The notes: generated by a model from the letters alone, not told the origin. Positions 26,898-36,192 are shown, counted from the first letter of the stretch. The stretch is DNA of 64,000 bases from Desulfovibrio piger ATCC 29098 (GCF_000156375.1 NZ_DS996361.1:25535-89534), one strand, 5' to 3'. Translations and numbers: made by a program.

Positions 26898-28376
26898 CTA
26901 CACCGGCGGCATGATGTAGAAGTCCAGACCGAGGACCACGACGGTGAACCAGAAGTAGAGGATCGTCAGCAGCACGGAGATGAGCGCCGCGATCATGCCC
27001 CAGACGAACATGGTGCGGAGGTTGGCGCCATAACCGGCCACGATGCCCTGGGCACCGGTGGCAGAAGCCACTGCGTACGACCAGCTGATGGCCGAGCCCG
27101 TCACCCAGACCCAGGGCACGGCCCCAAAGGCCAGCCCGCGCCAGTTGGCCATGGATTCGATGGCCAGGGGCACCATGACGCCGGCGGCCGCGGTATCGCT
27201 GGTCACCTGGGACAGGGCGTTGGAGGCCACGCTCCAGGCCACGATGGACAGGGTGTCATTGATGCCGACCAAGGGCGTGATCCAGCTCCCGAACATCGTA
27301 CCGGCGCCCGTGGTGGCCAAGATCTTGCTCAGGGCCACAGAGGCGGGCCACATGAAGAGGATGGTGATAGGGAAATGCTCGCGCAGGGCCTTGACGGACA
27401 GGATGGTCTCATCCTTGGCGTTGCGGGCGGGCCAGAACAGCATGAGCAGCGGGATGATGCAGAACAACTGGGTCGGCTTGAGCCAGGACCACTGGGGCCC
27501 CTTGGTGTACGGGGCGTACAGGGGCTGGAGGACGGCCAGGAGGATGGCCAGTGCGAAGCCGTAGAGAGAAACCTTTTCCTCATAGGTCATGGGGCCGAGC
27601 TTTTCCAGCTCCTGCCGGTAAAATTCCTTGCTGCCGCTGAAGCGCTCCATGTCCGTATGCATGAAGTACATCATGAGGCCCACACCGGCGATGACAAGCA
27701 GGGAAATGGGCACCATGCGCAGGGTCCAGTCGATGAAGTAGATATCGTGCCCCAGGTACTTGTTGAGCAGACCATAGGTCACCACGGACTGACCGCCGCC
27801 CAGCGGGGTGGCCATGCCGCCCACACTGGCGCCCCAGGCCACGGCGATGAGGATGTTGGACGCCGCCTTGGACTGCCAGCGCTGCTCGTTGGTGTTGAAA
27901 CCGGCGTACATCAGGGATGCCACGGCCACAGGAGCGAACATGGCGGCCACGGTGGTGTTGCCCACCACGAAGGAAGTGACCCCGCAAAGGAGGAACCAGC
28001 CCGCGGTCTGGGCGCGCACGCTGCCGTTGACGCGCATGAGAAAGTTCAGGGCCAGGCGGCGGGCAAAGCCCCAGCGCACCCAGGCGCAGGTGATGGCCGT
28101 GGCGCCGAAGATGAGGACGGCCTCACGATGCACATACGCCTCCAGCACTTTGCCCAGCGGCATGTAGCTGTAGACGCAGGCCACGAAGATGGGCACGAGG
28201 CAGGTCAGCTTGATGTCCACGACGCAGGTGATCCACCACCAGACCATCCAGAACAGGATGCCGAAACCGAAGCGGGACTCGATGGGGCCGAAAATGGGCA
28301 GGGCCAGGGCAAGCAGCAGCAGGGCAGGCCCTCCCAGGAGATGCAGCAGACGGGAAGAAGACGACGATTCAGACAT
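26898..28376 (-). CDS. SLC13/DASS family anion permease
   Basis: 492 residues, about 11-12 membrane segments. The SLC13-like pattern is seen in FGATAITCAWVRWGF, the GGMATPLGGGQSVVTYGLL loop near residue 190 (SNTx-like hairpin motif), and a late helix with LSQVTSDTAAAGVMVPLAIES. Family members take up sulfate, di- or tricarboxylates with sodium. GGAG precedes the ATG. It is the third gene of the TauE-sulfotransferase-SLC13 operon, so the substrate may be a sulfo-compound or sulfate. Confidence 0.82.
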   Translation of the reverse strand: MSESSSSSRLLHLLGGPALLLLALALPIFGPIESRFGFGILFWMVWWWITCVVDIKLTCLVPIFVACVYSYMPLGKVLEAYVHREAVLIFGATAITCAWVRWGFARRLALNFLMRVNGSVRAQTAGWFLLCGVTSFVVGNTTVAAMFAPVAVASLMYAGFNTNEQRWQSKAASNILIAVAWGASVGGMATPLGGGQSVVTYGLLNKYLGHDIYFIDWTLRMVPISLLVIAGVGLMMYFMHTDMERFSGSKEFYRQELEKLGPMTYEEKVSLYGFALAILLAVLQPLYAPYTKGPQWSWLKPTQLFCIIPLLMLFWPARNAKDETILSVKALREHFPITILFMWPASVALSKILATTGAGTMFGSWITPLVGINDTLSIVAWSVASNALSQVTSDTAAAGVMVPLAIESMANWRGLAFGAVPWVWVTGSAISWSYAVASATGAQGIVAGYGANLRTMFVWGMIAALISVLLTILYFWFTVVVLGLDFYIMPPV

Positions 28377-28474
28377 GACGGGCTCCAGTCCTTATTCCGG
28401 GCGGGCCGTGTGGCCCGCCCCTCGATATCATGCCGCCCGCAGGGATCCGGGCAGACTACAGATGGTCGGGCGTC

Positions 28475-29629
28475 CTAAAGGACGACATCACCAACATAGC
28501 GGCGCTTGATGGAGAAGTGCTTCTTCCACTTGTCGGACGCGCGCAGGCCAATGATGTATTCCTCGTCGGGATCGCCGGCAGGGAAAACCTTGGGGGCCGT
28601 GGCGGGATCCCACAGGCCCTGCTTGCGACGTTCTTCACGCTGGTCCACCAGCCAGTCATTATAGCTCTCGAAGACGATGTGGCCTTCAAAACCATCCAGG
28701 GTGGCGGCGCGGATGCGGCCGTCGAATTCCAGATATTTTTCGATCATGCGCTGGCTGGGCATCTCGGGCTCCACCGTGTTGGTGTAGCCGGCTTCTTCCA
28801 GCTCCTTGCCGGCCACGGCCGCAAAGATGCGCTGGTCACGCAGGGAGAGCAGATCCTTGTGGATACCGATATACTTGTCGCTGATGGGCTTGCCCAGAGG
28901 CGCATGGTCGCGGGAAGCGCCGCGAGCCTTGCACATATCGGTCTTGTAGAAATCGAACATGCCTTCTTCGAAGTCCTCGCCCAGGAACTCGCACACGCCG
29001 CGCATGACTTTTTCCGGTTCACGCACCAGCTCTTCGTAGCGCACGTCCAGCCACAGACCTTTTTCACGCAGAGGTTCGCGCCACTCCTTGACGGCGTTCC
29101 AGCAGCGCTTCCAGGACTGGGCCGCGCAATAGATGTTGGTGGGGCCAAAGGAGGATTCCATGTAGTCTACGCTGGCGTCACGGCCGTCCCGGGTGATGTA
29201 GATGAACTGGGCATTGGGGAAATCGTGGTGCATGGGGCCCACGAAGTAGAGGTTGTGCGGCGTTTTTTCGCCCCAGCGGGGCTTGTTCACATACTGGGCA
29301 AAACGCATGTGCATACCTGCGTACAGACCGGCAAAGCTGCGTTCGGGGACCAGCTCGATGACTTCATCAACGATGGTACGGGGGTTGACCTTCATCCCCC
29401 AGAAAGGAGTCTTGAGGCCAAAGACCATCTCCTGGGCCAGAGTGCGGAAGTTGGCTTCGACGGACAGGTCGCCGTAGGTGTGCAGATAGGGGTAGAAGCG
29501 GGGATAGTACCAGACCACTTCCGGAACGGCGATGCGGGAATGGCAACCCAGCAGGGCCATGACCAGGGTCGTGCCGGAGCGTTCGGCACCAATCATGAAG
29601 ATGGGACGTTCTTGGAGGTTGAGAGGCAT
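28475..29629 (-). CDS. PAPS-type sulfotransferase
   Basis: 384 residues. A 5'-phosphosulfate-binding loop near the N-terminus (MIGAERSGTTLVMALL, residues about 12-27) and a 3'-phosphate-binding segment (YITRDGRDASVDYMES, near 155-170) define a sulfotransferase fold. WGEKTPHN near 120 is also typical. The protein has no signal peptide, so it is cytoplasmic. The acceptor is unknown. It lies between a TauE/SafE and an SLC13 permease gene, an unusual context that suggests handling of a sulfated or sulfonated small molecule. AAGGAG RBS. Confidence 0.85.
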   Translation of the reverse strand: MPLNLQERPIFMIGAERSGTTLVMALLGCHSRIAVPEVVWYYPRFYPYLHTYGDLSVEANFRTLAQEMVFGLKTPFWGMKVNPRTIVDEVIELVPERSFAGLYAGMHMRFAQYVNKPRWGEKTPHNLYFVGPMHHDFPNAQFIYITRDGRDASVDYMESSFGPTNIYCAAQSWKRCWNAVKEWREPLREKGLWLDVRYEELVREPEKVMRGVCEFLGEDFEEGMFDFYKTDMCKARGASRDHAPLGKPISDKYIGIHKDLLSLRDQRIFAAVAGKELEEAGYTNTVEPEMPSQRMIEKYLEFDGRIRAATLDGFEGHIVFESYNDWLVDQREERRKQGLWDPATAPKVFPAGDPDEEYIIGLRASDKWKKHFSIKRRYVGDVVL

Positions 29630-29676
29630 GGTTTTTCTCCTTGTTGGGGATTTTTTGACGTTGGGGGTCTTTTCGA

Positions 29677-30426
29677 TCAGGCCTGCAGCAGGGCGCGGAC
29701 GAAGATGAATGCGCCCACGACGATGCAGACGACGGAAACCATTTTTTTCAGGACGCCGGACGAGACGCTGTGGGCCAGCTTCGCGCCGGCCACGACACCG
29801 GCGAGCTCGGCCACCGTGACCAGAAGCGCCATGTGCAGGTCGACGAAACCATTGGCGAAGTTGCTGATGGAGCCGGAAGTGGCAGCCGTGATCTGGATGA
29901 CCTGGCTGGTGGCGATGGAGGTGAGGGGGGTGAATCCCAGGATGACCATGAGGGGCACGGACAGCACGGGGCCACCCACGCCGGTCAGGCCCGAGCCGAA
30001 TCCCACGGTGGCGCCGATGAGCAGCAGTTGCAGACGCTGCCGGCCGTCACCGGGGCGGTAGGTGATGGTGCCGCCTTTGGCGGGGAACAGGGCATAGATG
30101 CCCGCGAAGATGATGATGCACCCCAGGATGAGGTTGAGGATCCAGGCCGGTGCGATGGCGTTGGCCAGGGCCCCGGGGTAGCCGCCCACAAGACCGCCTA
30201 TGCAGACGGGTATGGTGATGCCCCAGTGGATGCTGCCGTGTTTGCAGTACAGCCAGGTACCCAGAAGCCCGGTAAAGATGAAGCTGAACAGGGACGTGGC
30301 CATGGCCGCATGGGTCGTCAGGCCGCCAAGGCCGCTCAGGGCGGGGATCAGCAGGATGCCGCCCACGCCTACTGTTCCGATGAGGCCGCCGACGATGAGG
30401 GCGACGGCCAGGAGGATAATGATCAT
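29677..30426 (-). CDS. TauE/SafE family permease (second copy)
   Basis: 249 residues from the ATG at 30426 (GGAG six bases upstream; the sigma-54 transcript would start near 30450, so the GTG at 30453 is excluded). Glycine-rich repeats ALIVGGLIGTVGVGGILLIPAL (near 8) and FGSGLTGVGGPVLSVPLMVILGF (near 140) mark TauE/SafE. Shorter than the copy at 7460. It may export or import a sulfite-like anion. First gene of a three-gene operon with a sulfotransferase and an SLC13 permease. Confidence 0.87.
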   Translation of the reverse strand: MIIILLAVALIVGGLIGTVGVGGILLIPALSGLGGLTTHAAMATSLFSFIFTGLLGTWLYCKHGSIHWGITIPVCIGGLVGGYPGALANAIAPAWILNLILGCIIIFAGIYALFPAKGGTITYRPGDGRQRLQLLLIGATVGFGSGLTGVGGPVLSVPLMVILGFTPLTSIATSQVIQITAATSGSISNFANGFVDLHMALLVTVAELAGVVAGAKLAHSVSSGVLKKMVSVVCIVVGAFIFVRALLQA

Positions 30427-30459
30427 GGCTTGCTCCGATGTGATGTTGTTCACAAGCTG

Positions 30460-30476
30460 AGCAAGCAGCGTGCCAA
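30460..30476 (-). promoter_or_regulatory. Sigma-54 (-24/-12) promoter of the sulfotransferase operon
   Basis: On the minus strand TTGGCACG-CTGC-TTGCT matches the sigma-54 consensus at every position. The start would be near 30450, leaving a leader of about 24 bases with an RBS. A PrpR-type sigma-54 activator is encoded at the far end of the same gene set. Confidence 0.9.
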
Positions 30477-30548
30477 AGAAAAAATAATATTTAATATATT
30501 GTTTTTATTATGTCTTTTTCTGCATATGGGCCGGGCTGCCGCAATGCG

Positions 30549-30562
30549 TTTTTTGCAAAAAA
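30549..30562. promoter_or_regulatory. Perfect 14-bp palindrome, candidate activator site
   Basis: TTTTTTGCAAAAAA is self-complementary and is centred about 105 bases upstream of the predicted sigma-54 start, suiting an enhancer-binding site. It also lies upstream of divergent tolC. Its role is a guess from position. Confidence 0.35.
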
Positions 30563-30670
30563 GAGGTGAAACGATCGAAATGTGGAGTGTTGCGGACAAA
30601 AGGCCGCTATCCCGCGCCGCCCTTGCCCAGGCCGTCGACAAGCGCATTGCAAGCCCGCCGGTGAGGGTGT

Positions 30671-32152
30671 ATGCTGCGACCTATGTTGATGAAAAGCTTT
30701 TCTTCCTTCCGGGGACGCTGTGTCCGGCATCTGGGCACGGCGGTCTTGTGCGTGGTCATGCTGGGGTCTTCCCAGGCTTCTTTTGCCGCGTCCGCCGGCC
30801 GGCAGGATGCCGTTGCCCGGCAGCCCGTCTATAGCGGCCAGCGCTCGGCCGAGACGGCGGACAGGCCCGTGGCGGGCAAGAGCATCGGCATGTCCGATGC
30901 CGTGGAGCATGCCCTGCGCTTCAACCCCGGCCTGGGGGCGCAGGAAGCCGAGAGCCGTTCCTCCGAAGAAGGGCGAAAATCCGCGCGCGGTGCCTTCGGT
31001 CCGCGCCTGGGCGTGAGCTATTCCGCCACCAAGACCGAGAGCAAGCGTGATCCTTCCGCCACCATGGGCACCAAGAACCCCAAGATGGGCGTCTACAGCT
31101 GGGGCATCGAAGTGACCCAGCCCATCTTCCAGGGCTTCCGCCTGCTCTCCACCTACCAGAAGGCCGCCCTGCAGGCCGACAGCGACAAGGCTTCATTGCG
31201 CAAGGCCGAGCTGGACATGACCGAGCAGGTGCAGACGGCGTTCCTGGAATACCTGAAAGCCGGCGAGAACACCCGCAGCATGCGCGACAGCCTGACCCGC
31301 CTGCGCGAGCAGCTGCGCATCGCCCAGGCCTATTTCGAAGTGGGCCTGAGCCCCCGTCTGGACGTGCTCCAGGCCGAAGTGGACGTGAGCGAGGCCGAGC
31401 GCCTGCTCATCGAGGCCGAGAACACCCAGGCCACCACTCTGGCCAGGCTCAACACCCTGCTGGGCTTCGACGCCACGGCCGTCAATACCTATACCGGCAC
31501 GCTCAAGGAAGTGGGCTTCCGCTATACGCTGGAGCAGTGCCTGGAACTGGCCTACCGCCAGCGCCCCGACCTGTATGTGGCCCAGAAGGCCGTGGAGATC
31601 GCCCGCAAGAGCCAGAAGGAAGTGCAGAGTGACTACTACCCCCAGATCGAGGGCTATTACAGCATGACGCAGAGCGGCAACACGCCCGGCATGCAGCGTT
31701 CCGGCGAGAACGGCTCGCACGTCACCAACTGGGAAGTGGGGGCGCAGGCCACCTGGAACGTGTTCGAATGGGGCACCACCTACTACGCCGACAAGCAGGC
31801 CGGCTGGCAGGTGACCAAGATGCGTTACGAGCAGGAGAACCTCAAGCTGGAAGTGGGCTACGACATCAAGTCCAAGTATCTGGCCGTGCAGGAGGCCCGC
31901 AAGCGCATCGCCGTGGCCCAGAACAGCGTGGCGCAGGCCACGGAGGCCTATAACGTGGCCCTGGCCCGTTATCACGAACATGTGGGCACCAACTTCGACG
32001 TCCTGGACGCTTCGGCCAACCTCACGTCGGCCCAGTCCTCCCTGACCGGTGCCAAGGCCGACTATCTGACGGCCCTTTCCCAGATCTATGTAGCCATGGG
32101 CGAATATCATCCCGACCTGCTGCGGGAAGGTGGCGCCGCCAGAAGAAAATAA
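30671..32152 (+). CDS. tolC: TolC family outer membrane efflux protein
   Basis: 493 residues: signal peptide to about residue 39 (SQASFAA), then two repeats of the OEP coiled-coil/beta pattern, with VQTAFLEYLKAGENTRSMRDSLTRLREQL and the matching second-half LAVQEARKRIAVAQNSVAQATEAYNVALARY. It forms the outer-membrane duct of a tripartite efflux or type I secretion system; no inner-membrane partner is encoded here. An ATG at 30683 or 30689 is possible. The gene runs into the RNase J gene with 10 bases between. Confidence 0.88.
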   Translation: MLRPMLMKSFSSFRGRCVRHLGTAVLCVVMLGSSQASFAASAGRQDAVARQPVYSGQRSAETADRPVAGKSIGMSDAVEHALRFNPGLGAQEAESRSSEEGRKSARGAFGPRLGVSYSATKTESKRDPSATMGTKNPKMGVYSWGIEVTQPIFQGFRLLSTYQKAALQADSDKASLRKAELDMTEQVQTAFLEYLKAGENTRSMRDSLTRLREQLRIAQAYFEVGLSPRLDVLQAEVDVSEAERLLIEAENTQATTLARLNTLLGFDATAVNTYTGTLKEVGFRYTLEQCLELAYRQRPDLYVAQKAVEIARKSQKEVQSDYYPQIEGYYSMTQSGNTPGMQRSGENGSHVTNWEVGAQATWNVFEWGTTYYADKQAGWQVTKMRYEQENLKLEVGYDIKSKYLAVQEARKRIAVAQNSVAQATEAYNVALARYHEHVGTNFDVLDASANLTSAQSSLTGAKADYLTALSQIYVAMGEYHPDLLREGGAARRK

Positions 32153-32162
32153 ACGGTCCCGT

Positions 32163-33827
32163 ATGAGTGATTCTGAACAATTTTTGACAGTGACCCCCCT
32201 GGGTGGTCTGGGGGAGATCGGTCTCAACTGCCAGCTGTGGGAGACCTCCGCAGGCGTGGTCATGGTGGACTGCGGCCTGATGTTCCCGGATGATTTCCAT
32301 CTGGGCGTGGACGTGGTCATCCCGCATTTCGGCGCCGTGAGCGCCGTGCGCGACAAGCTGCTGGGCATCGTCCTGACCCACGGCCACGAAGACCACATCG
32401 GCGCCCTGCCGTGGCTGGTGCCCCAGCTGCGCGGCACGCGCATCTATGGTTCCTATTTCACCCTGGCCCTGGTGGAGCACAAGCTCAGGGAGCACGAGCT
32501 GCTGGACTGGGTGGAGCTGTGCCCGGTAGAGCCCGGCGACCAGGTGGCCCTGGGCGACATGACCTTCCATTTCTTCCCCGTGTGCCACTCCATCCCCGAA
32601 GGCTTCGGTCTGGGCGTGGAAACGCCCGTGGGCCGCATCGTCCACAGCGGGGACTTCAAGATCGATCCCCAGCCCCTGGCCGGCAGCGGCACGGATCTGG
32701 CGACCTTTCGCGACTTCGCCGGGCCGGAGGGCGCGCGCCTGCTGTTCTCCGATTCCACCAATGTGGAGCGCGACGGCCGTTCCCTTACCGAGCGGGCCGT
32801 CATGGAGTCCCTGGGCAAGGTCTTCGACGAGGCCCCGGGCCGCATCGTGGTGACTCTGTTCTCCAGCCACATCCAGCGCATCCAGGAAGTCTTCGACCTG
32901 GCGCGCGAGCGCGGGCGCACCGTGGTCATCAGCGGCAAATCCCTGGCCAACAACATCGAGATGGCCCGTGATCTGGGCATCGCCAAGCTGCCGCCCAGTT
33001 TCTTCAACGCCCATAACGGCGTGCCCGACCTGCCCGACGAGCAGCTGGTGCTGGTGGTGACCGGTGCCCAGGGCGAACCGTTGTCCGCGCTGTCGCGCAT
33101 GGTGCTGGGCGGCCACCGCCAGCTCAGCATCCGCAAGGGCGATACCGTGGTCATGAGCTCGCGCATGATCCCCGGCAACGTCAAGGCCGTGTCGCGCCTC
33201 ATCAACGAGATGTACCGTCTGGGCGCCACGGTCCTTTACGAGAGCGTGCGGGCCATCCATGCCTCGGGCCACGCCCACCGCGACGAGTTGCGCGAATTGC
33301 TGGGCGCCGTGCGGCCGGAATATTTCGTGCCCGTGCACGGGGAATACCGCCATCTGTTCAAGCACGGCCAGCTGGCGCGCGAATGCGGCGTCAAGCCCGA
33401 CAACGTGGTCCTGCTGGAGGACGGCTGTCCCCTGACCCTGCTGCCGGACGGCATCCGCCTGGAGCCGCCCGTGCCCGTGGAATGCACCCTGGTGGACGGC
33501 AAGGGCGTGGGCGACGTGGGCTCGGCCGTGCTGCGCGAGCGCCGCATCCTCGGCGACGAGGGCATGGTCATCGTGGTGCTGGTGCTGGATGCCGAGACCG
33601 GCAGCGTGCTGCACGGACCGGAGATGTTCTCCAAGGGCTTCGTGTTCGAGCAGCACTACAGCCATGTGCTGGAGGATGCCAAGTGTCTGGTGCTGGACGA
33701 GATCGAGTCCGTCCGTCCCGGCCAGCTCACCCGTTTGCAGGAAGGCATCCGGGCCTCGTTACGACGTTTCTTCCGTCGGGTCCTGGAACGCGATCCGGTG
33801 GTGGTGCCTATCGTAAGCGAGGTATAA
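32163..33827 (+). CDS. rnj: Ribonuclease J (beta-CASP metallo-beta-lactamase RNase)
   Basis: 554 residues from the ATG at 32163. A GTG at 32130, inside tolC and preceded by GGGAAG, is an alternative. Metallo-beta-lactamase motifs THGHEDHIGALPWL (near 74), VIHSGDFKIDPQP-type loop (VHSGDFKIDP) and DSTN, then beta-CASP segments including VVTGAQGEP, SSRMIPGN and HASGHAHRDEL. C-terminal domain near 450-554. RNA maturation and decay enzyme with 5'-exo and endo activity. Confidence 0.92.
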   Translation: MSDSEQFLTVTPLGGLGEIGLNCQLWETSAGVVMVDCGLMFPDDFHLGVDVVIPHFGAVSAVRDKLLGIVLTHGHEDHIGALPWLVPQLRGTRIYGSYFTLALVEHKLREHELLDWVELCPVEPGDQVALGDMTFHFFPVCHSIPEGFGLGVETPVGRIVHSGDFKIDPQPLAGSGTDLATFRDFAGPEGARLLFSDSTNVERDGRSLTERAVMESLGKVFDEAPGRIVVTLFSSHIQRIQEVFDLARERGRTVVISGKSLANNIEMARDLGIAKLPPSFFNAHNGVPDLPDEQLVLVVTGAQGEPLSALSRMVLGGHRQLSIRKGDTVVMSSRMIPGNVKAVSRLINEMYRLGATVLYESVRAIHASGHAHRDELRELLGAVRPEYFVPVHGEYRHLFKHGQLARECGVKPDNVVLLEDGCPLTLLPDGIRLEPPVPVECTLVDGKGVGDVGSAVLRERRILGDEGMVIVVLVLDAETGSVLHGPEMFSKGFVFEQHYSHVLEDAKCLVLDEIESVRPGQLTRLQEGIRASLRRFFRRVLERDPVVVPIVSEV

Positions 33828-33852
33828 CTCTTTTGTATCTTTACAGGAATGG

Positions 33853-33886
33853 ACAGGGTCGTGGTGTTGCCGCGGCCCTGTTTTGC
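33853..33886 (+). terminator. Terminator after RNase J
   Basis: ACAGGG-T-CG pairs with CG-CG-GCCCTGT in an imperfect stem (33853-33881), followed by TTTTGCTTTTTT. Confidence 0.75.
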
Positions 33887-33918
33887 TTTTTTGCGGGACG
33901 CGGGAAGGGCAGGGTGCG

Positions 33919-34016
33919 TTGACAGGAGACAGGTATTTCTTACTATAATACTGTCATTTTCCGGGCTGTCAGGAAAGACGAGCCGCCTTGACCCCCGGGA
34001 CATATTATCATAATAT
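33919..34016 (+). promoter_or_regulatory. Tandem predicted promoters of hflKC
   Basis: P1: TTGACA (33919-33924) with TACTAT at 16 bases or perfect TATAAT (33944-33949) at 19. P2: TTGACC (33988-33993), a 17-base spacer and TAATAT (34011-34016); its -10 overlaps a 7-bp palindrome ATATTAT-C-ATAATAT (34002-34016) that could be an operator. Confidence 0.65.
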
Positions 34017-34031
34017 TTGTAGTCTTTTAGC

Positions 34032-34131
34032 TTGCCCGTCGGTATGCCCGGCAGCAAAGCGGGCTTCCGGCAGGATGGTCCCTGCCACGGGCAAAGGCGG
34101 TACGGGCCGGTCCCCGGCGTAATGTCGCCGT
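34032..34131 (+). ncRNA. Structured leader of hflK (predicted three-way junction plus hairpin)
   Basis: P1 TTGCCCGT (34032-34039) pairs with ACGGGCAA (34087-34094); inside it P2 GCCCG/CGGGC (34046-34050/34060-34064) and P3 GGCAGG/CCTGCC (34069-34074/34081-34086) form two arms. A second imperfect hairpin spans about 34096-34131. All pairs are Watson-Crick. It lies in the 5' leader, downstream of two promoters. It does not match any riboswitch class I know; function unknown. Confidence 0.5.
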
Positions 34132-34176
34132 CCACAGTGTTCTTTAACCCCATTCAGCAAAGGGGATGTCCTCCAC

Positions 34177-35337
34177 ATGACTTGGGATTGGGATAAATTG
34201 CAGGAAAAACGGCAACGGCAGCAGGGGCAGCGCCCCTCCCGTCCGCTCTTCGGTGATGATGATAACGACACGCAGGACGAACAGCCCCGGCGTGTCCGGC
34301 GTTCGCCTTCCGGCAACGGGGGCGACGATAACGGCTTTGACGGCAGGAATGCCCTGAAGAAGCTTGCCGGCATGAAGATGCCGGGCGGCATGGTGATCTG
34401 GCTGGTGCTGGGTCTGGTGGGCCTGTGGCTCTTGTCCGGCATCTATATCGTCAACCCTGACGAGGAAGGCGTGGTGCTGCGCTTCGGCAAGTACGACCGC
34501 ACCGAAGGGCCCGGTCCCCACTACGCGCTGCCCGCTCCCATCGAAAGCGTCTACAAACCTCAGGTGACCCAGGTGCTGCGCTGCGAGGTGGGTTTCCGTT
34601 CCACCGGGCAGGCCACCACCTTCCGCCAGGGCGAGCTGCGCAGCGTGCCCAAGGAAGCCTCCATGCTCACCGGTGACGAGAACATCGTCAACGTCCAGTT
34701 CAGCGTGCAGTACAAGATCAACGACGCGGTCAAGTATCTGTTCAACATCACCGACCCCACCAACCTGGTGCGCAACGCCGCCGAGGCCGCCATGCGCGAG
34801 GTCATCGGCAACAGCCTCATCGATTCGGCCATCACCGACGGCAAGCTGAAGATCCAGAGCGACGCCACCGTGCTGCTCCAGCAGGTCCTGGACCGCTACG
34901 AGGCCGGCATCCAGGTGCTGGCCGTGCAGATGCAGGACGTGCATCCGCCGCAGGAAGTGAGCGACGCCTTCAAGGACGTGGCCAGTGCCCGCGAAGACAA
35001 GAGCCGCATCATCAACGAGGCGGAAGCCTACCGCAACGCCCTGCTGCCGCAGGCGCGCGGTGAGGCCGCGGCCATCCTCAACAAGGCCGAAGCCTACCGG
35101 GTGGCCCGCCTGCAGCAGGCCGAAGGCGAGTCCCGCCGTTTCGACGCGCTGCGCCAGGAATACGAAAAGGCTCCCGACGTGACCCGCCAGCGCCTGTATT
35201 ACGAGACCATGGAAGAGATCCTGGCCGCCTCCAAGGACAAGACCCTGCTGGACAGCGGGGTCTCCGGCAAGGTGCTGCCGCATATGCCTCTTCCGGGTAC
35301 GCCCGCTTTCGGCGTCCTGCCCTCGGAGAAGAAATAA
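34177..35337 (+). CDS. hflK: FtsH protease modulator HflK
   Basis: 386 residues: a Gly/Arg/Asp-rich cytoplasmic N-terminus (about 1-65), one membrane segment (about 70-90), then a band-7/SPFH domain with NPDEEGVVLRFGKYDRTEGPGPHYALP and a coiled-coil region rich in Ala/Glu (SAREDKSRIINEAEAYRNALLPQARGEA). With HflC it forms a membrane complex that modulates the FtsH protease. Overlaps hflC by one base. Confidence 0.93.
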   Translation: MTWDWDKLQEKRQRQQGQRPSRPLFGDDDNDTQDEQPRRVRRSPSGNGGDDNGFDGRNALKKLAGMKMPGGMVIWLVLGLVGLWLLSGIYIVNPDEEGVVLRFGKYDRTEGPGPHYALPAPIESVYKPQVTQVLRCEVGFRSTGQATTFRQGELRSVPKEASMLTGDENIVNVQFSVQYKINDAVKYLFNITDPTNLVRNAAEAAMREVIGNSLIDSAITDGKLKIQSDATVLLQQVLDRYEAGIQVLAVQMQDVHPPQEVSDAFKDVASAREDKSRIINEAEAYRNALLPQARGEAAAILNKAEAYRVARLQQAEGESRRFDALRQEYEKAPDVTRQRLYYETMEEILAASKDKTLLDSGVSGKVLPHMPLPGTPAFGVLPSEKK

Positions 35338-36185
35338 TGACCAAGAATCCCCTCCTTTACGGTGTCCTGCTGCTGGTGCTGGCCGTTTTCGTGACCCAGT
35401 GCTGCTTCACCGTGCACCAGACCCAGCAGGCCCTGGTGCTCCAGCTGGGCGACCCCCTGCCCGAGATCTACCGGCCCGGCCTGCATTTCAAACTGCCCTT
35501 CATCCAGAAGGTCGTCTATTTCGACGCCCGTGTGCTCGACTACGCCGCCAGCTCGCGCGAGGCCTTCACCGTGGACAAGAAGACCATCGTGCTGGACAAC
35601 TACGCCCGCTGGCGCATCAGCGACCCCCTGCAGTTCTACCGCACCATGCGTACCATCCCCGGTGCGCAGGCCCGCCTGGACGACGTGGTCTATTCGCAGC
35701 TGCGGGCCCTGGTGGGCGCCTATACCCTGACCGAGGTGGTCTCCAAGGAGCGCGCCACCATCATGACCCGCGTGACGGAAAAGGTCTCCGAGCTCATGAA
35801 GCCCTACGGGGTGGAGGTACTGGACGTGCGCATCAAGCGCACCGACCTGCCCACGGAGAACCAGCGTTCCATTTTCGACCGCATGCGGGCCGAGCGTGAA
35901 CGCCAGGCCAAGCAGTACCGTTCCGAAGGTCAGGAACAGGCCACGCGCATCCGTTCCGATGCCGACCGCCAGAAGGCCCTCATCCTCGCGGAGGCCAATC
36001 GCGAGGCCCAGGTGCTCTACGGCCAGGGCGATGCCCAGGCGGCGGCCGTCTACGCCGCGGCCTACGGCAAGTCACCGGAATTCTATTCCTATCAGCGCTG
36101 GCTCGATGCCCTGCGCAAGTCCTTCAAGGAGAACAGCAAGATGGTGCTGGGCAGCCAGATGCCCTTGCTGGATCTGCAGAAGTAG
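35337..36185 (+). CDS. hflC: FtsH protease modulator HflC
   Basis: 282 residues: N-terminal membrane anchor (about 5-25), band-7/SPFH domain (QTQQALVLQLGDPLPEIYRPGLHFKLPFIQ; VLDVRIKRTDLP) and a coiled-coil tail with RAERERQAKQYRSEGQEQA. Translationally coupled to hflK (TAATG overlap). Partner subunit of the HflKC complex on the periplasmic side of the inner membrane. Confidence 0.94.
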   Translation: MTKNPLLYGVLLLVLAVFVTQCCFTVHQTQQALVLQLGDPLPEIYRPGLHFKLPFIQKVVYFDARVLDYAASSREAFTVDKKTIVLDNYARWRISDPLQFYRTMRTIPGAQARLDDVVYSQLRALVGAYTLTEVVSKERATIMTRVTEKVSELMKPYGVEVLDVRIKRTDLPTENQRSIFDRMRAERERQAKQYRSEGQEQATRIRSDADRQKALILAEANREAQVLYGQGDAQAAAVYAAAYGKSPEFYSYQRWLDALRKSFKENSKMVLGSQMPLLDLQK

Positions 36186-36192
36186 GTGGACC

